DNA of 64,000 bases from the NCBI RefSeq assembly GCF_028882255.1, contig NZ_JARBUY010000001.1, positions 756,165 to 820,164 of the forward strand, read 5' to 3'. The stretch is from Maribacter polysaccharolyticus. GTDB taxonomy: Bacteria > Bacteroidota > Bacteroidia > Flavobacteriales > Flavobacteriaceae. The notes under the pieces are model-generated. The model did not search any database and had not been told where the DNA came from. It saw only the letters and a list, made by a program, of their open reading frames with translations. This document shows, one piece after another, positions 44,063 through 54,506 of this stretch. Numbering within the stretch: position 1 is the stretch's first letter; the number at the start of each line of letters is the position of its first letter. The position numbers and the translations under genes were made by a program.

Positions 44063-44367
44063 TTTTTATGAATAACCGGAACAAATGGAAATATAGAACC
44101 TTTAAAGGATCATCAGAACTTTTACCCGCTTGTGATCGGGTAATTTACACTCCATATCCAATGAAATAAAAAAAATACGGTTAAGGTGTGATTTTTTCCA
44201 AATTCCACGAATCATATACCAAACGATAAAAATTAAACGATCATGTACCGGACATTATCGCAGCCCATGGGAACATCGGCAATCATCATTCCCCAAACAG
44301 GGAAGCCTTGAGCCCCATTTTATTGAATAAATAACCATACATTACAATAGCCTTAGTATATAATACC
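44063..44367. other. Divergent intergenic region
   Basis: No gene is seen. It separates the divergent fusion regulator and the ECF sigma factor and should hold both promoters. An A/T-rich stretch near 44340-44365 precedes the sigma start. No long repeat or palindrome stands out. Confidence 0.45.
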
Positions 44368-44895
44368 ATGCCACTAAGTAAAAAAGACAGCTTTATTAAA
44401 TTGATCGATGAGCACAAAAAAATCATCTATAAGATCGTGAATTCGTACTGCCCCAACCATGCTGACCGCAAAGATCTGGAGCAAGAGATCATGATCCAAT
44501 TATGGAGTGCCTTCGACTCATACAATACAGACTACAAATATTCGACATGGATGTACCGCATCGCATTGAACGTGGCCATTTCATTCTATAGAAAAGAGAA
44601 AAAATGGTCATTGAAAAGTGATTATTATAATGAAGAATCCATTTTCATTTATGGGGAGAACAACCTTGAACGGGAATTGGAATCGGATCAAAACCTGAAA
44701 TTGCTTCAGCAATTCATCAATGACCTAAAAGAACTGGACAAAGCTTTGATGTTGTTGTACCTAGATCGTAAAAAACACGAAGAAATAGCTGAGATCCTGG
44801 GTATTTCAAAAACAAATGTGGCAACCAAAATCGGTCGCATAAAAATTAAACTAAAAAAGGAATTTGAAAAAAATACAGATTATGGAAACAAATGA
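44368..44895 (+). CDS. ECF-type RNA polymerase sigma factor
   Basis: In this 175-residue sigma-70-like protein region 2 contains RKDLEQEIMIQLWSAFDSY and YSTWMYRIALNVAIS (about 33-75). Region 4 contains LDKALMLLYLDRKKHEEIAEILGISKTNVATKIGRIK (about 125-160). The helix-turn-helix is clear. It overlaps by 14 bases a membrane protein gene that is probably its regulator. Confidence 0.92.
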   Translation: MPLSKKDSFIKLIDEHKKIIYKIVNSYCPNHADRKDLEQEIMIQLWSAFDSYNTDYKYSTWMYRIALNVAISFYRKEKKWSLKSDYYNEESIFIYGENNLERELESDQNLKLLQQFINDLKELDKALMLLYLDRKKHEEIAEILGISKTNVATKIGRIKIKLKKEFEKNTDYGNK

Positions 44896-45541
44896 ACTAC
44901 AAAGAATTTTGGAAGCCTACGATGCGAAATTGGACAGCAGTATACAATTGAACAAAGAAGCCCTAAAACGCATACAGCTGGAAAAGTCGGAAAAGAAAAC
45001 CCGGATCATTCTTATTTATCGAGGTATCGAACTCCTTTTTTTCGGTATCGTGGTACTCTTTTTGGGTAATTATGTAGTATCGCATTGGTCCCATACCCAT
45101 TTGGCCATTAGCGGCAGTATCGTCGGGGTATTTGCATTGATTGCCTTAACCGGAAGCATTGGGCAAGTAGCGTTATTGCAACAAATTGATTTCTCAAAGC
45201 CCTTAGTGGACATCAGAAAGAAAATCGAATTGGTGAACTCCCATAATTTACTTTTTATAAAATTGATTTTTCTTTCAGCCCCCATTTGGTGGGCCTATGC
45301 ATTGGTGGCCCTTGATGTTTTCCTTGGTTTTGACCTTTATCCCCACTTAGACCAAGATTTCGTCCTAAGATATCTGGTTTTCAATGCCGTAATCATCGTT
45401 CCGGTCAGCTGGTTGTTCAACAAATTAAGCTATAAGAACATGCATATTGATTGGGTTCGGAAAACCATTGGTTTTTTGAGCGGAACGAAAACCGGAAAAG
45501 CCATGGAGTTCTTAAATGAAATCGAGGAATTTGAACATTAA
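44882..45541 (+). CDS. Membrane partner of the ECF sigma factor (putative anti-sigma)
   Basis: The predicted 219-residue protein has a cytosolic N-terminus (METNELQRILEAYDAKLDSS..., about 45 residues, helical) and about four transmembrane helices (about 48-70, 78-100, 128-150, 160-180). The ATG at 44882 lies inside the sigma gene, so the two are translationally coupled. No ASD or zinc anti-sigma motif is evident; the anti-sigma role is inferred from position. Confidence 0.65.
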   Translation: METNELQRILEAYDAKLDSSIQLNKEALKRIQLEKSEKKTRIILIYRGIELLFFGIVVLFLGNYVVSHWSHTHLAISGSIVGVFALIALTGSIGQVALLQQIDFSKPLVDIRKKIELVNSHNLLFIKLIFLSAPIWWAYALVALDVFLGFDLYPHLDQDFVLRYLVFNAVIIVPVSWLFNKLSYKNMHIDWVRKTIGFLSGTKTGKAMEFLNEIEEFEH

Positions 45542-45715
45542 AATGCGAGTTGCCCATTGGATCGGCACCGATTTTAATGATAATATAGCCCATGAATATA
45601 AAAAGACCCCGTTCAAGACCTTGGCAACATATTCGTCGCCTATGGAATTGAACGAGGTTTAGTTTTGGATAACCGAAATGGGGCTTACGATTAAAACCCC
45701 TTCAAATCAATTTAG

Positions 45716-46894
45716 CTATACCAAACTTTTGGAAATACCGAATTCCAGTCCCCTCAACTCGGCCAATCCCCTTAGCCTACCGATACCGGAGTAACCTGGA
45801 TTGGTTATCTTATGTAAGTCATCGAGCATTTGATGGCCATGATCTGGACGTACCGGAATAATTGCATCTTTCATTCCCAGTGCCTTTCGCCTTCTTTCTT
45901 CAATTACCGCTTCTTTTACTACGCTGAACATATCCACATCGCCCTCCAAATGGTTGGCCTCGTAAAAATTACCTTTTTCATCACGTCTTGTACTTCGCAA
46001 ATGTAAAAAGTGGACACGATCCGCAAACCTTTTGAAAATTTGCACCAAGTTATTATCGGCCCGTACACCTAAAGAGCCTGTACAGAATGTGATTCCGTTG
46101 GCCCTATCGGGAACTTCCGAAAACAAAAAGGCATAATCCTCCTCTGTACTTACTACCCTGGGTAGGCCTAAAATGGGATACGGTGGATCATCAGGGTGAA
46201 TACACATCAACACCTCGTTTTTAGCTGCCACGGGGATGATCTCTTTTAAGAAATCAACTAAATTCCCCCTTAATTTTTGGGCATCAATATCCTTATACGT
46301 ATCCAGAATGGTTTGGAACTGTTCTAAGGTATATCCTTCTTCCGCTCCTGGCAATCCTGCAATAATATTATTTACCAATTGTTGCCTTTCGGTATCGGAA
46401 AGTTTTTCATAATAAGCTTTGGCTGCAGCTTTTTCCTCTTCAGAATACCCTGCCTCTGCCCTCGGTCGTTGTAATAAATAAAGTTCAAAAGCCGCAAAGG
46501 CAACGACATCGAAACGTAGGGCTTTGGAGCCATCCTCAACTTCAAACCCCAGGTCTGTCCTAGTCCAATCCAAAACCGGCATGAAATTATAACATACGAT
46601 ATGGATGCCACAAAGCGCCAAATTTTCGATACTTTTCTTATAGGCCTCGATATAGGTCTTATAATTCCCAGATCGAGTTTTAATGTTCTCATGCACAGGA
46701 ATACTTTCCACAACACTCCATGTGAGTCCGGCCGTTTCAATAAGCCCTTTACGTTTATTTATTTCGTCGACCGTCCATACTTCCCCATTAGGGATATGAT
46801 GTAATGCCGTAACGATTCCGGTAGCACCTGCTTGTTTTATATCCGATAATGATACGGGGTCTTTGGGTCCGTACCAACGCCATGTCTGTTCCAT
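45716..46894 (-). CDS. uxuA: D-mannonate dehydratase
   Basis: The 392-residue TIM-barrel enzyme has the UxuA landmarks [56 protein letters not shown] and RPDHGHQML (metal His). It dehydrates D-mannonate to 2-keto-3-deoxygluconate, so it takes carbon from glucuronate via fructuronate. It starts 20 bases after the SDR stop and is the last gene of the PUL on this strand. Its presence points to a glucuronic-acid-containing substrate. Confidence 0.95.
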   Translation of the reverse strand: MEQTWRWYGPKDPVSLSDIKQAGATGIVTALHHIPNGEVWTVDEINKRKGLIETAGLTWSVVESIPVHENIKTRSGNYKTYIEAYKKSIENLALCGIHIVCYNFMPVLDWTRTDLGFEVEDGSKALRFDVVAFAAFELYLLQRPRAEAGYSEEEKAAAKAYYEKLSDTERQQLVNNIIAGLPGAEEGYTLEQFQTILDTYKDIDAQKLRGNLVDFLKEIIPVAAKNEVLMCIHPDDPPYPILGLPRVVSTEEDYAFLFSEVPDRANGITFCTGSLGVRADNNLVQIFKRFADRVHFLHLRSTRRDEKGNFYEANHLEGDVDMFSVVKEAVIEERRRKALGMKDAIIPVRPDHGHQMLDDLHKITNPGYSGIGRLRGLAELRGLEFGISKSLV

Positions 46895-46914
46895 TATTCT
46901 CTATTTAAAACTTA

Positions 46915-47742
46915 TTAAACACCACTGAATGCACTAAATCCTCCGTCGATGGGAATAACAACGCCCGTAACAAACGAAGATGCTTCGTCACAAAGGTAAA
47001 GGGTCGTACTGATTAAATCTTCAGGTTCACCAAACCGTCCCATTGGGGTTTGGTCGATTATGGTATTTCCCCTTGGCGTTAGATCTCCGCTTTCGGTCGT
47101 CAACAAAGTCCTATTCTGATCCGTTAAGAAAAACCCCGGTGCCAAGGCATTTACCCTTATGCCCACTTTTGAAAAATGGACCGCCAACCACTGGGTGAAA
47201 TTCGAAACCGCAGCTTTTGCCCCACTATAGGCCGGGATTTTCGTTAAGGGCGTAAAGGCGTTCATTGATGAGATATTCAAAATACTACAGCCTTTTTTAC
47301 CTACCATATCCTTTGCGAAAACCTGAGTTGGCAATAAGGTGCCGATAAAATTCAGATTAAAGACGAATTCGATGCCCTTGGTATCCAAATCGAAGAATGT
47401 TTTAAAGCCCTCGGTAGTATTCAACAGGTCTTCTTCCAATAAATGTGGATTTGAGGTTGTCCCCAACGGATGGTTACCGCCCGCTCCGTTGATTAAAATA
47501 TCACAGCTTCCCAATTTACTGTTGACTTCCGATTTAGCGGATTCCAAAGACTCCTTTTCCAGAACATTCGCAACGACCCCGATGGCCGTCCCTCCTGCTG
47601 CAATAATTTCATTCGCCACCTTCTCGGCCGCTTCTTTCTTTAGATCCAAAACCGCGATTTTGTGTCCTTGTTTTGCCATGGCTTTTGCCAGGGTGCTGCA
47701 TAAGACACCGCCAGCCCCGGTCAATACTACTACTTTACCCAT
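46915..47742 (-). CDS. SDR oxidoreductase, probable D-mannonate oxidoreductase
   Basis: This 275-residue classical SDR has TGAGGVLCSTLAKAM (cofactor Gly motif), INGAGG, a catalytic Ser in ILNISSMNAF, YSGAKAAV (Tyr-x-x-x-Lys) and the FYLTD-like FFLTDQNRTLL. Directly ahead of uxuA, the best guess is reduction of fructuronate to mannonate, the job of UxuB, which in many Bacteroidota is done by an SDR. KduD-like activity (keto-deoxy uronate reductase) is an alternative. Confidence 0.8.
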   Translation of the reverse strand: MGKVVVLTGAGGVLCSTLAKAMAKQGHKIAVLDLKKEAAEKVANEIIAAGGTAIGVVANVLEKESLESAKSEVNSKLGSCDILINGAGGNHPLGTTSNPHLLEEDLLNTTEGFKTFFDLDTKGIEFVFNLNFIGTLLPTQVFAKDMVGKKGCSILNISSMNAFTPLTKIPAYSGAKAAVSNFTQWLAVHFSKVGIRVNALAPGFFLTDQNRTLLTTESGDLTPRGNTIIDQTPMGRFGEPEDLISTTLYLCDEASSFVTGVVIPIDGGFSAFSGV

Positions 47743-47851
47743 TTGTGTTTATAATTAAATTAGTCATTTTTATCCTATGATCTTATTTTTACACTTATAT
47801 ACAAAATGATTCCCCAGCCTATTACCATCAAGGTCAATCCTTTGACCGGTC

Positions 47852-50554
47852 TTAAGATCGTTTCCTGATTTGAATCGTATTCAATATCGGATTACCTTTT
47901 ATCGCCTCAAAATCTATTTGTATACCTTCTTTACCGGTTACCAATACCGTATATTTTTTCATGACCGCTTTTTCTGCCTCAAACCGCTCTGTGGGGTTTA
48001 AATTCTTCTCCACATAGGCGCCATTGATCAATACATTGAAAATACGGTCCGAAACAACTTCTGAAACCTTGTCGTTTCCTAAGTTATAAACCAATTTTTC
48101 ATGTTCAATATCGGATTGCAACTCTGCCCATCCCAAGGAAACGGTATATTTCCCTTCCGGAACATCAAATTTAAACTTTTTAATCCCAACTCGCTGTGTT
48201 TGATAGATCGGATCGTTCTCCGAATCCAAAATATCCAAATCGGAGCTTGGTAAACTACCGTATTTGGTTTTGGGTCGAAATGGTTGGCCCCCAACATAGC
48301 CCCAACTTCCCATAGTATATTCCTGTTCAGGTATCCATACGATGTCCTTTACCTTATCTTCGTACATTCTTTGGGTACCAAGAAGTATGTTCAATGAATA
48401 AAAATCTTCATTGAAATCTAAAAATTTATTCGGTGCCAACCTAAAATCGACCTCCAGAACATCGGTATACACTTTTGAACCAATGGTACTCTTTGCTACA
48501 AATTTGTTTCTTCCATTGACAAACGGTACTGAGAACCGAGCTATATGATCGACCACCTTAGCGTTGTATTCGGTATCATTATGTGACAATTCCACGGATT
48601 CCCCATTGGAATAAACAGTTAACGGCTGCCTACAAAAGTTCTTTCCCGCTTCGGCCACACCTCCTCGAATAGTCCATTGATTCTGGCCAAATTTTACAAT
48701 GGGTTCTTTGGATAAGAATGTCTTGTACAACCACCAAGTGTCTTTTTTCTCCCGATCTAAGGTGGTAATTCCCTTTAAATTAGCCCTAGGAAAAGCATAC
48801 CCCCTCGATTCTGAATAGAAATCGTTCAAATTCCAAATATTGGCACCTACAATATAAGGCCTCTCCATTATTCCTTTTAGATAATGTTCATGGTACATAT
48901 TCCCGTATTCCACCGTATAATCGAACCTTTCCGGGTTAAAAGAATGAAGTCTTGGGTGCACATCGGCCCCATATTCGGTTATTATAATGGGTTGATCAGG
49001 AAAGAGACTATGAAGCTCATCCAGATTTTCATCGAAAGCGGATAGTTTTCCTGAATACCACCCTTGATAAAGGTTCCAACCGAGTATCATGGGTACCTCT
49101 GTCAAACCTGCATCTTTATACCTACTTATCGCCCCGTGGTTCGGAATCATCGTATAACGACTTGGATCCAATTCCCTGATATGTAGCTCTATTTCACTGG
49201 CCAATTCAGTTACGTTATCCGCATATGTTCGGTAGCGTTCCTTTTCCGTTTTTTGATTATAGGGCAATCTCAAAAGTACCTCATTCATATAAGCCCAAAT
49301 GATCAAAGAGGGGTGGTTAAAGTTTTGCTTCACCATTTCTTCTGCCATAAAAAGGGAATTTTTGGTGAATTCCTCCGATTCGGTAATGGCATTTACAATA
49401 GGAATCTCTACAGAAGTGATGATGCCCAATCTATCGCACATTTCCAAAACCGTAGGATCCTGTGGATAATGGGAAATACGTAAAAAATTACCTCCCATAT
49501 CCTTAAGCAATCGAATGTCGCGCACATGCATCTCATCCAATAGGGCATTGCCTTTTTCCTTATAATCCTGATGTCTGTTGGTCCCTATCAATTTTAAATA
49601 TTTTCCATTAAGGAAAAAACCCTTTTTTGGGTCGAATTCAAACCAACGCAATCCTAAAGGCTGTATGGATTCATCCAAGACCCGTCCCGTTTTGGCATCT
49701 TTTATACGAGAGATGATATTGTATAAATATGGATTTTGAGGTGACCATAAATTAGGGGTTCCGATGATCATTTCCTGTGAAACAGAAATGCTCTTATGGC
49801 TTTTAGCTAGCTTTTTACGTTGATTGTTCTCAAGAACGGTATTACCTTCCCGATCCACAATACGATGCGAAACGTCTACCGTTATATTTCGATCGGTCCC
49901 ATTGCTCAACAAAGACCTGACCTCAACTTTTGCTTTTTCTTCGGTAACCGAAGGAGTCGTAATATAAATCCCTGAAGAACTGAAATCATCCATTGAAAAA
50001 TGGACATCATTCATCTTTATAAGAAATACATCGCGATAAATACCACCGAAAAACGTGAAATCCGCCGATAACGGAGGTATGTCCGTATTATGGCTATTAT
50101 CTACTTTAATGGCAAATACGTTGTCTTGACCGATTTTTAAAAATGGGGTTATATCAAAATGAAACCTCGTATATCCGCCTTTGTGTTGCCCTACCCATGA
50201 ACCATTCACATAGAGATCGGCGACTTGGTTAGCCCCTTCAAAATAAATCAGCGTTTTTGTATGCTGACCCTCCTCTTCTATGAAAATGGTTTTTTTATAC
50301 CACCCAACACCTCTATAATACCCAGCCTCATCGTCTATAGCATCCAAGTTATTCCAGGTGTGTGGCAAGTTCACTGTTTCCCATTCTTCAATATTCCCCC
50401 AAGAAATACCTTGAACACCCCCGTTTTCAATAACATTCAAATCACCCTTATGGAACGTCCAATCATTATTGATGCTGAAGCTCTGTCTAGATTGGGATGA
50501 AACACCACAAACCGATAACAAGGTAAAAAGTAAAATGCATAATCTTGTATTCAT
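47852..50554 (-). CDS. Glycoside hydrolase family 2 with C-terminal malectin-like domain
   Basis: The 900-residue secreted enzyme (signal about 1-21) has the GH2 order: jelly-roll sugar-binding domain (about 25-185), immunoglobulin-like domain (about 195-300) and TIM barrel (about 305-600). The acid/base is Glu 425 (AYMNEV) and the nucleophile Glu 527 (IITEYGADVHP). The tail (about 700-900) resembles a malectin/carbohydrate-binding fold. The family covers beta-galactosidases, glucuronidases and mannosidases; the uxuA neighbour makes a beta-glucuronidase or galactosidase on a charged glycan plausible. It lies 17 bases after the beta-helix gene. Confidence 0.9.
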   Translation of the reverse strand: MNTRLCILLFTLLSVCGVSSQSRQSFSINNDWTFHKGDLNVIENGGVQGISWGNIEEWETVNLPHTWNNLDAIDDEAGYYRGVGWYKKTIFIEEEGQHTKTLIYFEGANQVADLYVNGSWVGQHKGGYTRFHFDITPFLKIGQDNVFAIKVDNSHNTDIPPLSADFTFFGGIYRDVFLIKMNDVHFSMDDFSSSGIYITTPSVTEEKAKVEVRSLLSNGTDRNITVDVSHRIVDREGNTVLENNQRKKLAKSHKSISVSQEMIIGTPNLWSPQNPYLYNIISRIKDAKTGRVLDESIQPLGLRWFEFDPKKGFFLNGKYLKLIGTNRHQDYKEKGNALLDEMHVRDIRLLKDMGGNFLRISHYPQDPTVLEMCDRLGIITSVEIPIVNAITESEEFTKNSLFMAEEMVKQNFNHPSLIIWAYMNEVLLRLPYNQKTEKERYRTYADNVTELASEIELHIRELDPSRYTMIPNHGAISRYKDAGLTEVPMILGWNLYQGWYSGKLSAFDENLDELHSLFPDQPIIITEYGADVHPRLHSFNPERFDYTVEYGNMYHEHYLKGIMERPYIVGANIWNLNDFYSESRGYAFPRANLKGITTLDREKKDTWWLYKTFLSKEPIVKFGQNQWTIRGGVAEAGKNFCRQPLTVYSNGESVELSHNDTEYNAKVVDHIARFSVPFVNGRNKFVAKSTIGSKVYTDVLEVDFRLAPNKFLDFNEDFYSLNILLGTQRMYEDKVKDIVWIPEQEYTMGSWGYVGGQPFRPKTKYGSLPSSDLDILDSENDPIYQTQRVGIKKFKFDVPEGKYTVSLGWAELQSDIEHEKLVYNLGNDKVSEVVSDRIFNVLINGAYVEKNLNPTERFEAEKAVMKKYTVLVTGKEGIQIDFEAIKGNPILNTIQIRKRS

Positions 50555-50571
50555 TATTGTAATCTATTTTA

Positions 50572-52200
50572 TTAATGTTGAAATTCGAAAGCGCCTCTAT
50601 CCGGTTTACCGATTATGGGGTTGCCTAAAAAATCCTTCATGGGACAACCTTCAATTTCGACTCCATTGTCCACTTCCGGAGATGCTGTCTTTAGCATAAA
50701 CCTCAAATACGATTTCCAATTCGTTTTTGAAGCAACCGCGCTTTTAAACATGGGATTTTTTTTACTCTTCCCTAAATCCTTAGGTTCGTTTTTTATGTCA
50801 CCATAAAAGGTGTTTGCTTTGAATACCGTATTGGTGCTTTCCCCAAATTCGAAGAAATTACCTTTACCCAAGGAATAGAAAATATTGTTTTTATAAGTAG
50901 TTGTATCCGGAAATCCGCCCCAATTCTTATGGTACAACAACTGAACGGAGTCATTTTCCATCCCGGAAAAGAAAACATTGTTATAAATGCTTGTATTGGT
51001 CGTTGTACCGGAATTCCTTACGACATGATGGTTATTACTTTCAAAAATATTATAACGGACTATAGTACCATCGTTAAAACTTGTCTTACTGCCCCCATCA
51101 CAACAAATAAGGATGCCCCCATGACCATTGTGATGACTATAATTATATTGAATAACTGTATTCTTGCAGTTCCAATCACTATCAAATCCACCTGCATCCA
51201 CATCGGGCTTGTGGTTCCAACTATTTGCTGCGGTATTATAAAAGGTAAAGGAAGCTTCGTTATATTGAAAAAGCGCATCATCACAATTAAAAGGGAATGA
51301 AGCATTTCCACTACCCTTTAAACCATTATGCGTAAATACACAATATTCAACCAAAGGCGATTTCGCCACCCTAACGATCAAGGCATTCGCACCGCATTTT
51401 TCGAATCTATTATTTCTAATAACAACGTTTAAACTTGGATACCAATTGTGGGATTTACCGTTCGCCAAGGTTTGCCCCCAAGTACTAACCAAAGACCTAT
51501 TATCCCAAACAGAAATATTGGACCATCCCGTCCTGTCGACATCATGAATATAACAACCTTCAAGGTACAACCCATCAAAATTCGATTTCACCCTTTTGGC
51601 AGCCTCCCCATTCCAGGTGATTTCCGCAAAAACACCTCCATTATGTTTGGTACTCATATCCCCATTAACATCGCAAATCTCTAAATTGACCAATTGTATA
51701 TCATGCAACGTTCCGCAATCCTTTCCTTCGATATAAATGCCCATTTTTGGCGCATTTACATATGCTACCGCATTTTTCAGAACAAGTTTTCGGGGTGATT
51801 CAGCAGGGACATGATTCTTGATTTTCATGTCGCGGATTTCTATGTATTCCTGATTGAACAATCGGATGGTATACGATACGTTTTCGTTGTGGGCAATTTT
51901 GCCCTTTGCATTCAATACAGGAGCTTCCCCTGAACCATAGGCCCCAATGACAATTCGATTTTCAAGGGCACCGCTACCACGTGGAACCAAGTTGCCGACC
52001 CATTGTCCTCCTCTTCTAAAAAGAACCGAATCCCCAGGTTGAAGATCAATTCGATTGATTTTAGCCAAGCTTTTCAAAGGAGCCTCAACCTTGATCCCCG
52101 TATTGGCATCGTTTCCCATCAAATCATCAACAAAATAGGTGGTTTGACCTAATAGTATTACACTAAAGAGCTGTATAAAGCACGTGATCAATTGTTTCAT
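50572..52200 (-). CDS. Secreted right-handed parallel beta-helix protein
   Basis: The 542-residue protein has a signal peptide (about 1-18, LLGQT), then YFVDDLMGNDANTG and DSVLFRRGGQW (a PL6/chondroitinase B-like N-terminal cap) and many parallel-helix turns (VIRNNRFEKCG, VIQYNYSHHNGHGG, TNTSIYNNVFF). Such folds are pectate-lyase-like lyases, sulfatase-type or GH28-like hydrolases. No catalytic pair could be assigned with confidence. In the PUL it is a candidate second lyase or a debranching enzyme. Eight bases separate it from the upstream sulfatase. Confidence 0.75.
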   Translation of the reverse strand: MKQLITCFIQLFSVILLGQTTYFVDDLMGNDANTGIKVEAPLKSLAKINRIDLQPGDSVLFRRGGQWVGNLVPRGSGALENRIVIGAYGSGEAPVLNAKGKIAHNENVSYTIRLFNQEYIEIRDMKIKNHVPAESPRKLVLKNAVAYVNAPKMGIYIEGKDCGTLHDIQLVNLEICDVNGDMSTKHNGGVFAEITWNGEAAKRVKSNFDGLYLEGCYIHDVDRTGWSNISVWDNRSLVSTWGQTLANGKSHNWYPSLNVVIRNNRFEKCGANALIVRVAKSPLVEYCVFTHNGLKGSGNASFPFNCDDALFQYNEASFTFYNTAANSWNHKPDVDAGGFDSDWNCKNTVIQYNYSHHNGHGGILICCDGGSKTSFNDGTIVRYNIFESNNHHVVRNSGTTTNTSIYNNVFFSGMENDSVQLLYHKNWGGFPDTTTYKNNIFYSLGKGNFFEFGESTNTVFKANTFYGDIKNEPKDLGKSKKNPMFKSAVASKTNWKSYLRFMLKTASPEVDNGVEIEGCPMKDFLGNPIIGKPDRGAFEFQH

Positions 52201-52208
52201 GGTTGTTG

Positions 52209-53642
52209 TTATGAGGGAATATTTTCAATGGGAAAGTCATCCGATGTTTTAATAATCCAATCCTTCAACATCTGCCTGTGTTGAGTGATTTCTATTTGAT
52301 GTTTTTTCGAATCGATCAATGGCTTAAGCTCTTGCGGGTCATTTTTCAGATCAAAAAACTGTTCTGGATTTTCACCGCCATCAAAAAGGAAGTACTTATA
52401 CTGTTCGGTCACGACCATTCTTCCTACAAAAACCCGACCTCCTGATTTGTTTTTCTCTTTCTGGATAATCTCTGAAACAACATAATTCCTGGCATTTACA
52501 GGCTTTTCTGCACTTTCAATCACATAATCTTTTAGATTTTCACCGGGTAATGCCCCGTCAATGGGCACCCCTGCTAATTGACATAGGGTAGGATACAAAT
52601 CCAATCCGCTCGTCGTTAATGTCTTTGTATCAATAACACCGGCCTTGGTATGCCCTTTCCATGAAATCACAAAAGGTACATTGACCGATTCCTCATAGAA
52701 ATTCATTTTCTGATTCCATTCGTGTGAGCCATGCCCATCACCATGATCTGAAGTATAAAAAACGATCGTATTTTCCAAGAGTCCGTTCTTTTCGAGGGTA
52801 TTGACAATACTTAAAATATGATTGTCCATTTTCTCGACCAAGCGATCATAACCGTATATATACTGTCGCCATTCTTCTTCTGACCAATACTTGACAGGGT
52901 GCTTTCCAAAATTCACCTTGTCGGTAGAATCCGGTGTTCTTCTGGTATAAAATCCTTCGGCTTCCCCATCGGGAATATTAAAATTATCGGGTAATGGTGG
53001 ACATTGGAGTACATCCATGTCCTCTTCAACCGGGCCATCGTGATAATCGTCCCCCAATCCTGAAATATTACGTGCCAACTCACAACAATCGTGTGGATTT
53101 AACAGTGAAGTAACCAGAAAAAATGGCTTATCGTGCTTTTGTTCAATAAATTCCATAGAAAGTTGAGCCGTCTTCGAATCATTGTATTCCCTTTTATAGG
53201 TTTCAAAACCATGCCATTCGGGAACATCCTTGATTTTAGTGTTTGACACATGCCATTTACCAAAATAGGCGGTTTCATAACCTGCTTCATTCATAGTTTT
53301 ACCCAATGATTTGTAGGCCATTAGGTCGGCATTACTTTTACTTGGCATAAACCCGGTCATTAAGGAAGCACGTGAGGGCATACAAACCGGATAAGTACAA
53401 TAACTACGGGTAAAGGTTACTCCCGCTTCGGCCAATTTATCGATACCGGGTGTTTTTACGAATTCGTATCCTGTTTGGGTCATGACCCTACCCGAATGCT
53501 GGTCGGATAGTATCACCAAAATATTAGGGCGTTCTTGTACGTTCGCCCCTTGCTTGTTCGCTTTTTTAGTGTTTTGCCCACATGAAAACAATGATGTGAA
53601 CAGGACAAAGCACACAAAAATCCTTAATTGATCAAATTTCAT
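52209..53642 (-). CDS. S1 sulfatase lipoprotein
   Basis: The predicted 477-residue formylglycine sulfatase has a lipoprotein signal starting at MKFDQLRIFVCFVLFTSLFSC; three extra codons to 53651 are possible. The active-site signature is VCMPSRASLMTG (Cys 87 to be oxidised), with ILVILSDQHSG for the calcium site and SDHGDGHG / KGHTKAG downstream. It hydrolyses sulfate esters from the PUL's glycan at the cell surface or periplasm. It needs an anaerobic sulfatase-maturing enzyme encoded elsewhere. Located between the SASA esterase and the beta-helix protein. Confidence 0.93.
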   Translation of the reverse strand: MKFDQLRIFVCFVLFTSLFSCGQNTKKANKQGANVQERPNILVILSDQHSGRVMTQTGYEFVKTPGIDKLAEAGVTFTRSYCTYPVCMPSRASLMTGFMPSKSNADLMAYKSLGKTMNEAGYETAYFGKWHVSNTKIKDVPEWHGFETYKREYNDSKTAQLSMEFIEQKHDKPFFLVTSLLNPHDCCELARNISGLGDDYHDGPVEEDMDVLQCPPLPDNFNIPDGEAEGFYTRRTPDSTDKVNFGKHPVKYWSEEEWRQYIYGYDRLVEKMDNHILSIVNTLEKNGLLENTIVFYTSDHGDGHGSHEWNQKMNFYEESVNVPFVISWKGHTKAGVIDTKTLTTSGLDLYPTLCQLAGVPIDGALPGENLKDYVIESAEKPVNARNYVVSEIIQKEKNKSGGRVFVGRMVVTEQYKYFLFDGGENPEQFFDLKNDPQELKPLIDSKKHQIEITQHRQMLKDWIIKTSDDFPIENIPS

Positions 53643-53653
53643 TTTATACATTT

Positions 53654-54436
53654 CTATTGTGATTTAAGTTCTATTAATCTCAACATTTCCTTTGCGTAAC
53701 GCTGCCCTAAAAGTCTTTGACCAGCACTATTAAAATGCGTATTATCTATGGTTTCGGTGTTTTCGGAAGTAATTACTCCGGTATTTTCAACCGTATTTGG
53801 CAATTCTAAAATCATCTTGTTGAAATTGATGCGCTTTGGTTTATCGGTTGATAGTTGCCCGGCCACGAACGGCAAATCCGGATCATTCAAATCTTTCCGT
53901 AATGAAGCGATCAGAAACTCGATTTTAGGCATGTATTTATCATATCTGGAAACATTTGCTTCCCCTTGATGCCAAACAATTCCTTTCAACACGCCAAATT
54001 CCATTGCTTTTTTAGCCTGACTCACAGCCTCATTATAAAGGGAGTCTCCAGGGTGCCATTCCTCTATGGAGGTCCCTCCCCTTGCGTTTACGATCAACCC
54101 AATTTCCTTTCCTGGCATTGCTTTGGCCATTTCCTTTGCAAAACTGTAGCCTGGGCCAAGTTTTTGCAATGACAACTTCTTTCTTACCGTTGAATATTCA
54201 TTAAGCGGGTTAGCTGCTTTTTCCCATGGTTTTTCGGCATCTCCGGTAAAAAGGAACACGTTGGGTATGGTATCCCGATCCTGTTCCTCAATGGCTGCAC
54301 GACCTGCCATATTCGATTGGCCGATCAATAAATAAAGCTCCATTTTGTTCGATTCGCTGTTGGCCGTACTGTCGGTTGATTTACATTGATATAATAGGCC
54401 AATGCATAATAGTACGCTTATTTTAAAGTGTTTCAT
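53654..54436 (-). CDS. SASA-type carbohydrate esterase (SGNH fold, CE6-like)
   Basis: The 260-residue lipoprotein (MKHFKISVLLCIGLLYQC) has LLIGQSNMAG (Ser nucleophile about 43), NARGGTSIEEW (Gly/Asn), IVWHQGEANVS (about 155) and IDNTHFNSAGQ (Asp/His of the triad). These are the motifs of sialate O-acetylesterase/CE6 proteins. It probably removes acetyl groups from the PUL's glycan. The upstream lyase gene ends 70 bases away. Confidence 0.88.
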   Translation of the reverse strand: MKHFKISVLLCIGLLYQCKSTDSTANSESNKMELYLLIGQSNMAGRAAIEEQDRDTIPNVFLFTGDAEKPWEKAANPLNEYSTVRKKLSLQKLGPGYSFAKEMAKAMPGKEIGLIVNARGGTSIEEWHPGDSLYNEAVSQAKKAMEFGVLKGIVWHQGEANVSRYDKYMPKIEFLIASLRKDLNDPDLPFVAGQLSTDKPKRINFNKMILELPNTVENTGVITSENTETIDNTHFNSAGQRLLGQRYAKEMLRLIELKSQ

Positions 54437-54506
54437 TTTTTGGTTTGGCGTTATTTGTTCGTTCTTATCACATTACTATCCTTTATGGATTATTTCTTGA
54501 AAATCA

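Noticed and set aside
45716-47742. SDR plus UxuA as a free-standing alginate or DEH pathway
   Set aside because: No KduI, DEH reductase or alginate lyase is present here; UxuA acts on mannonate from fructuronate, so glucuronate is the simpler reading.
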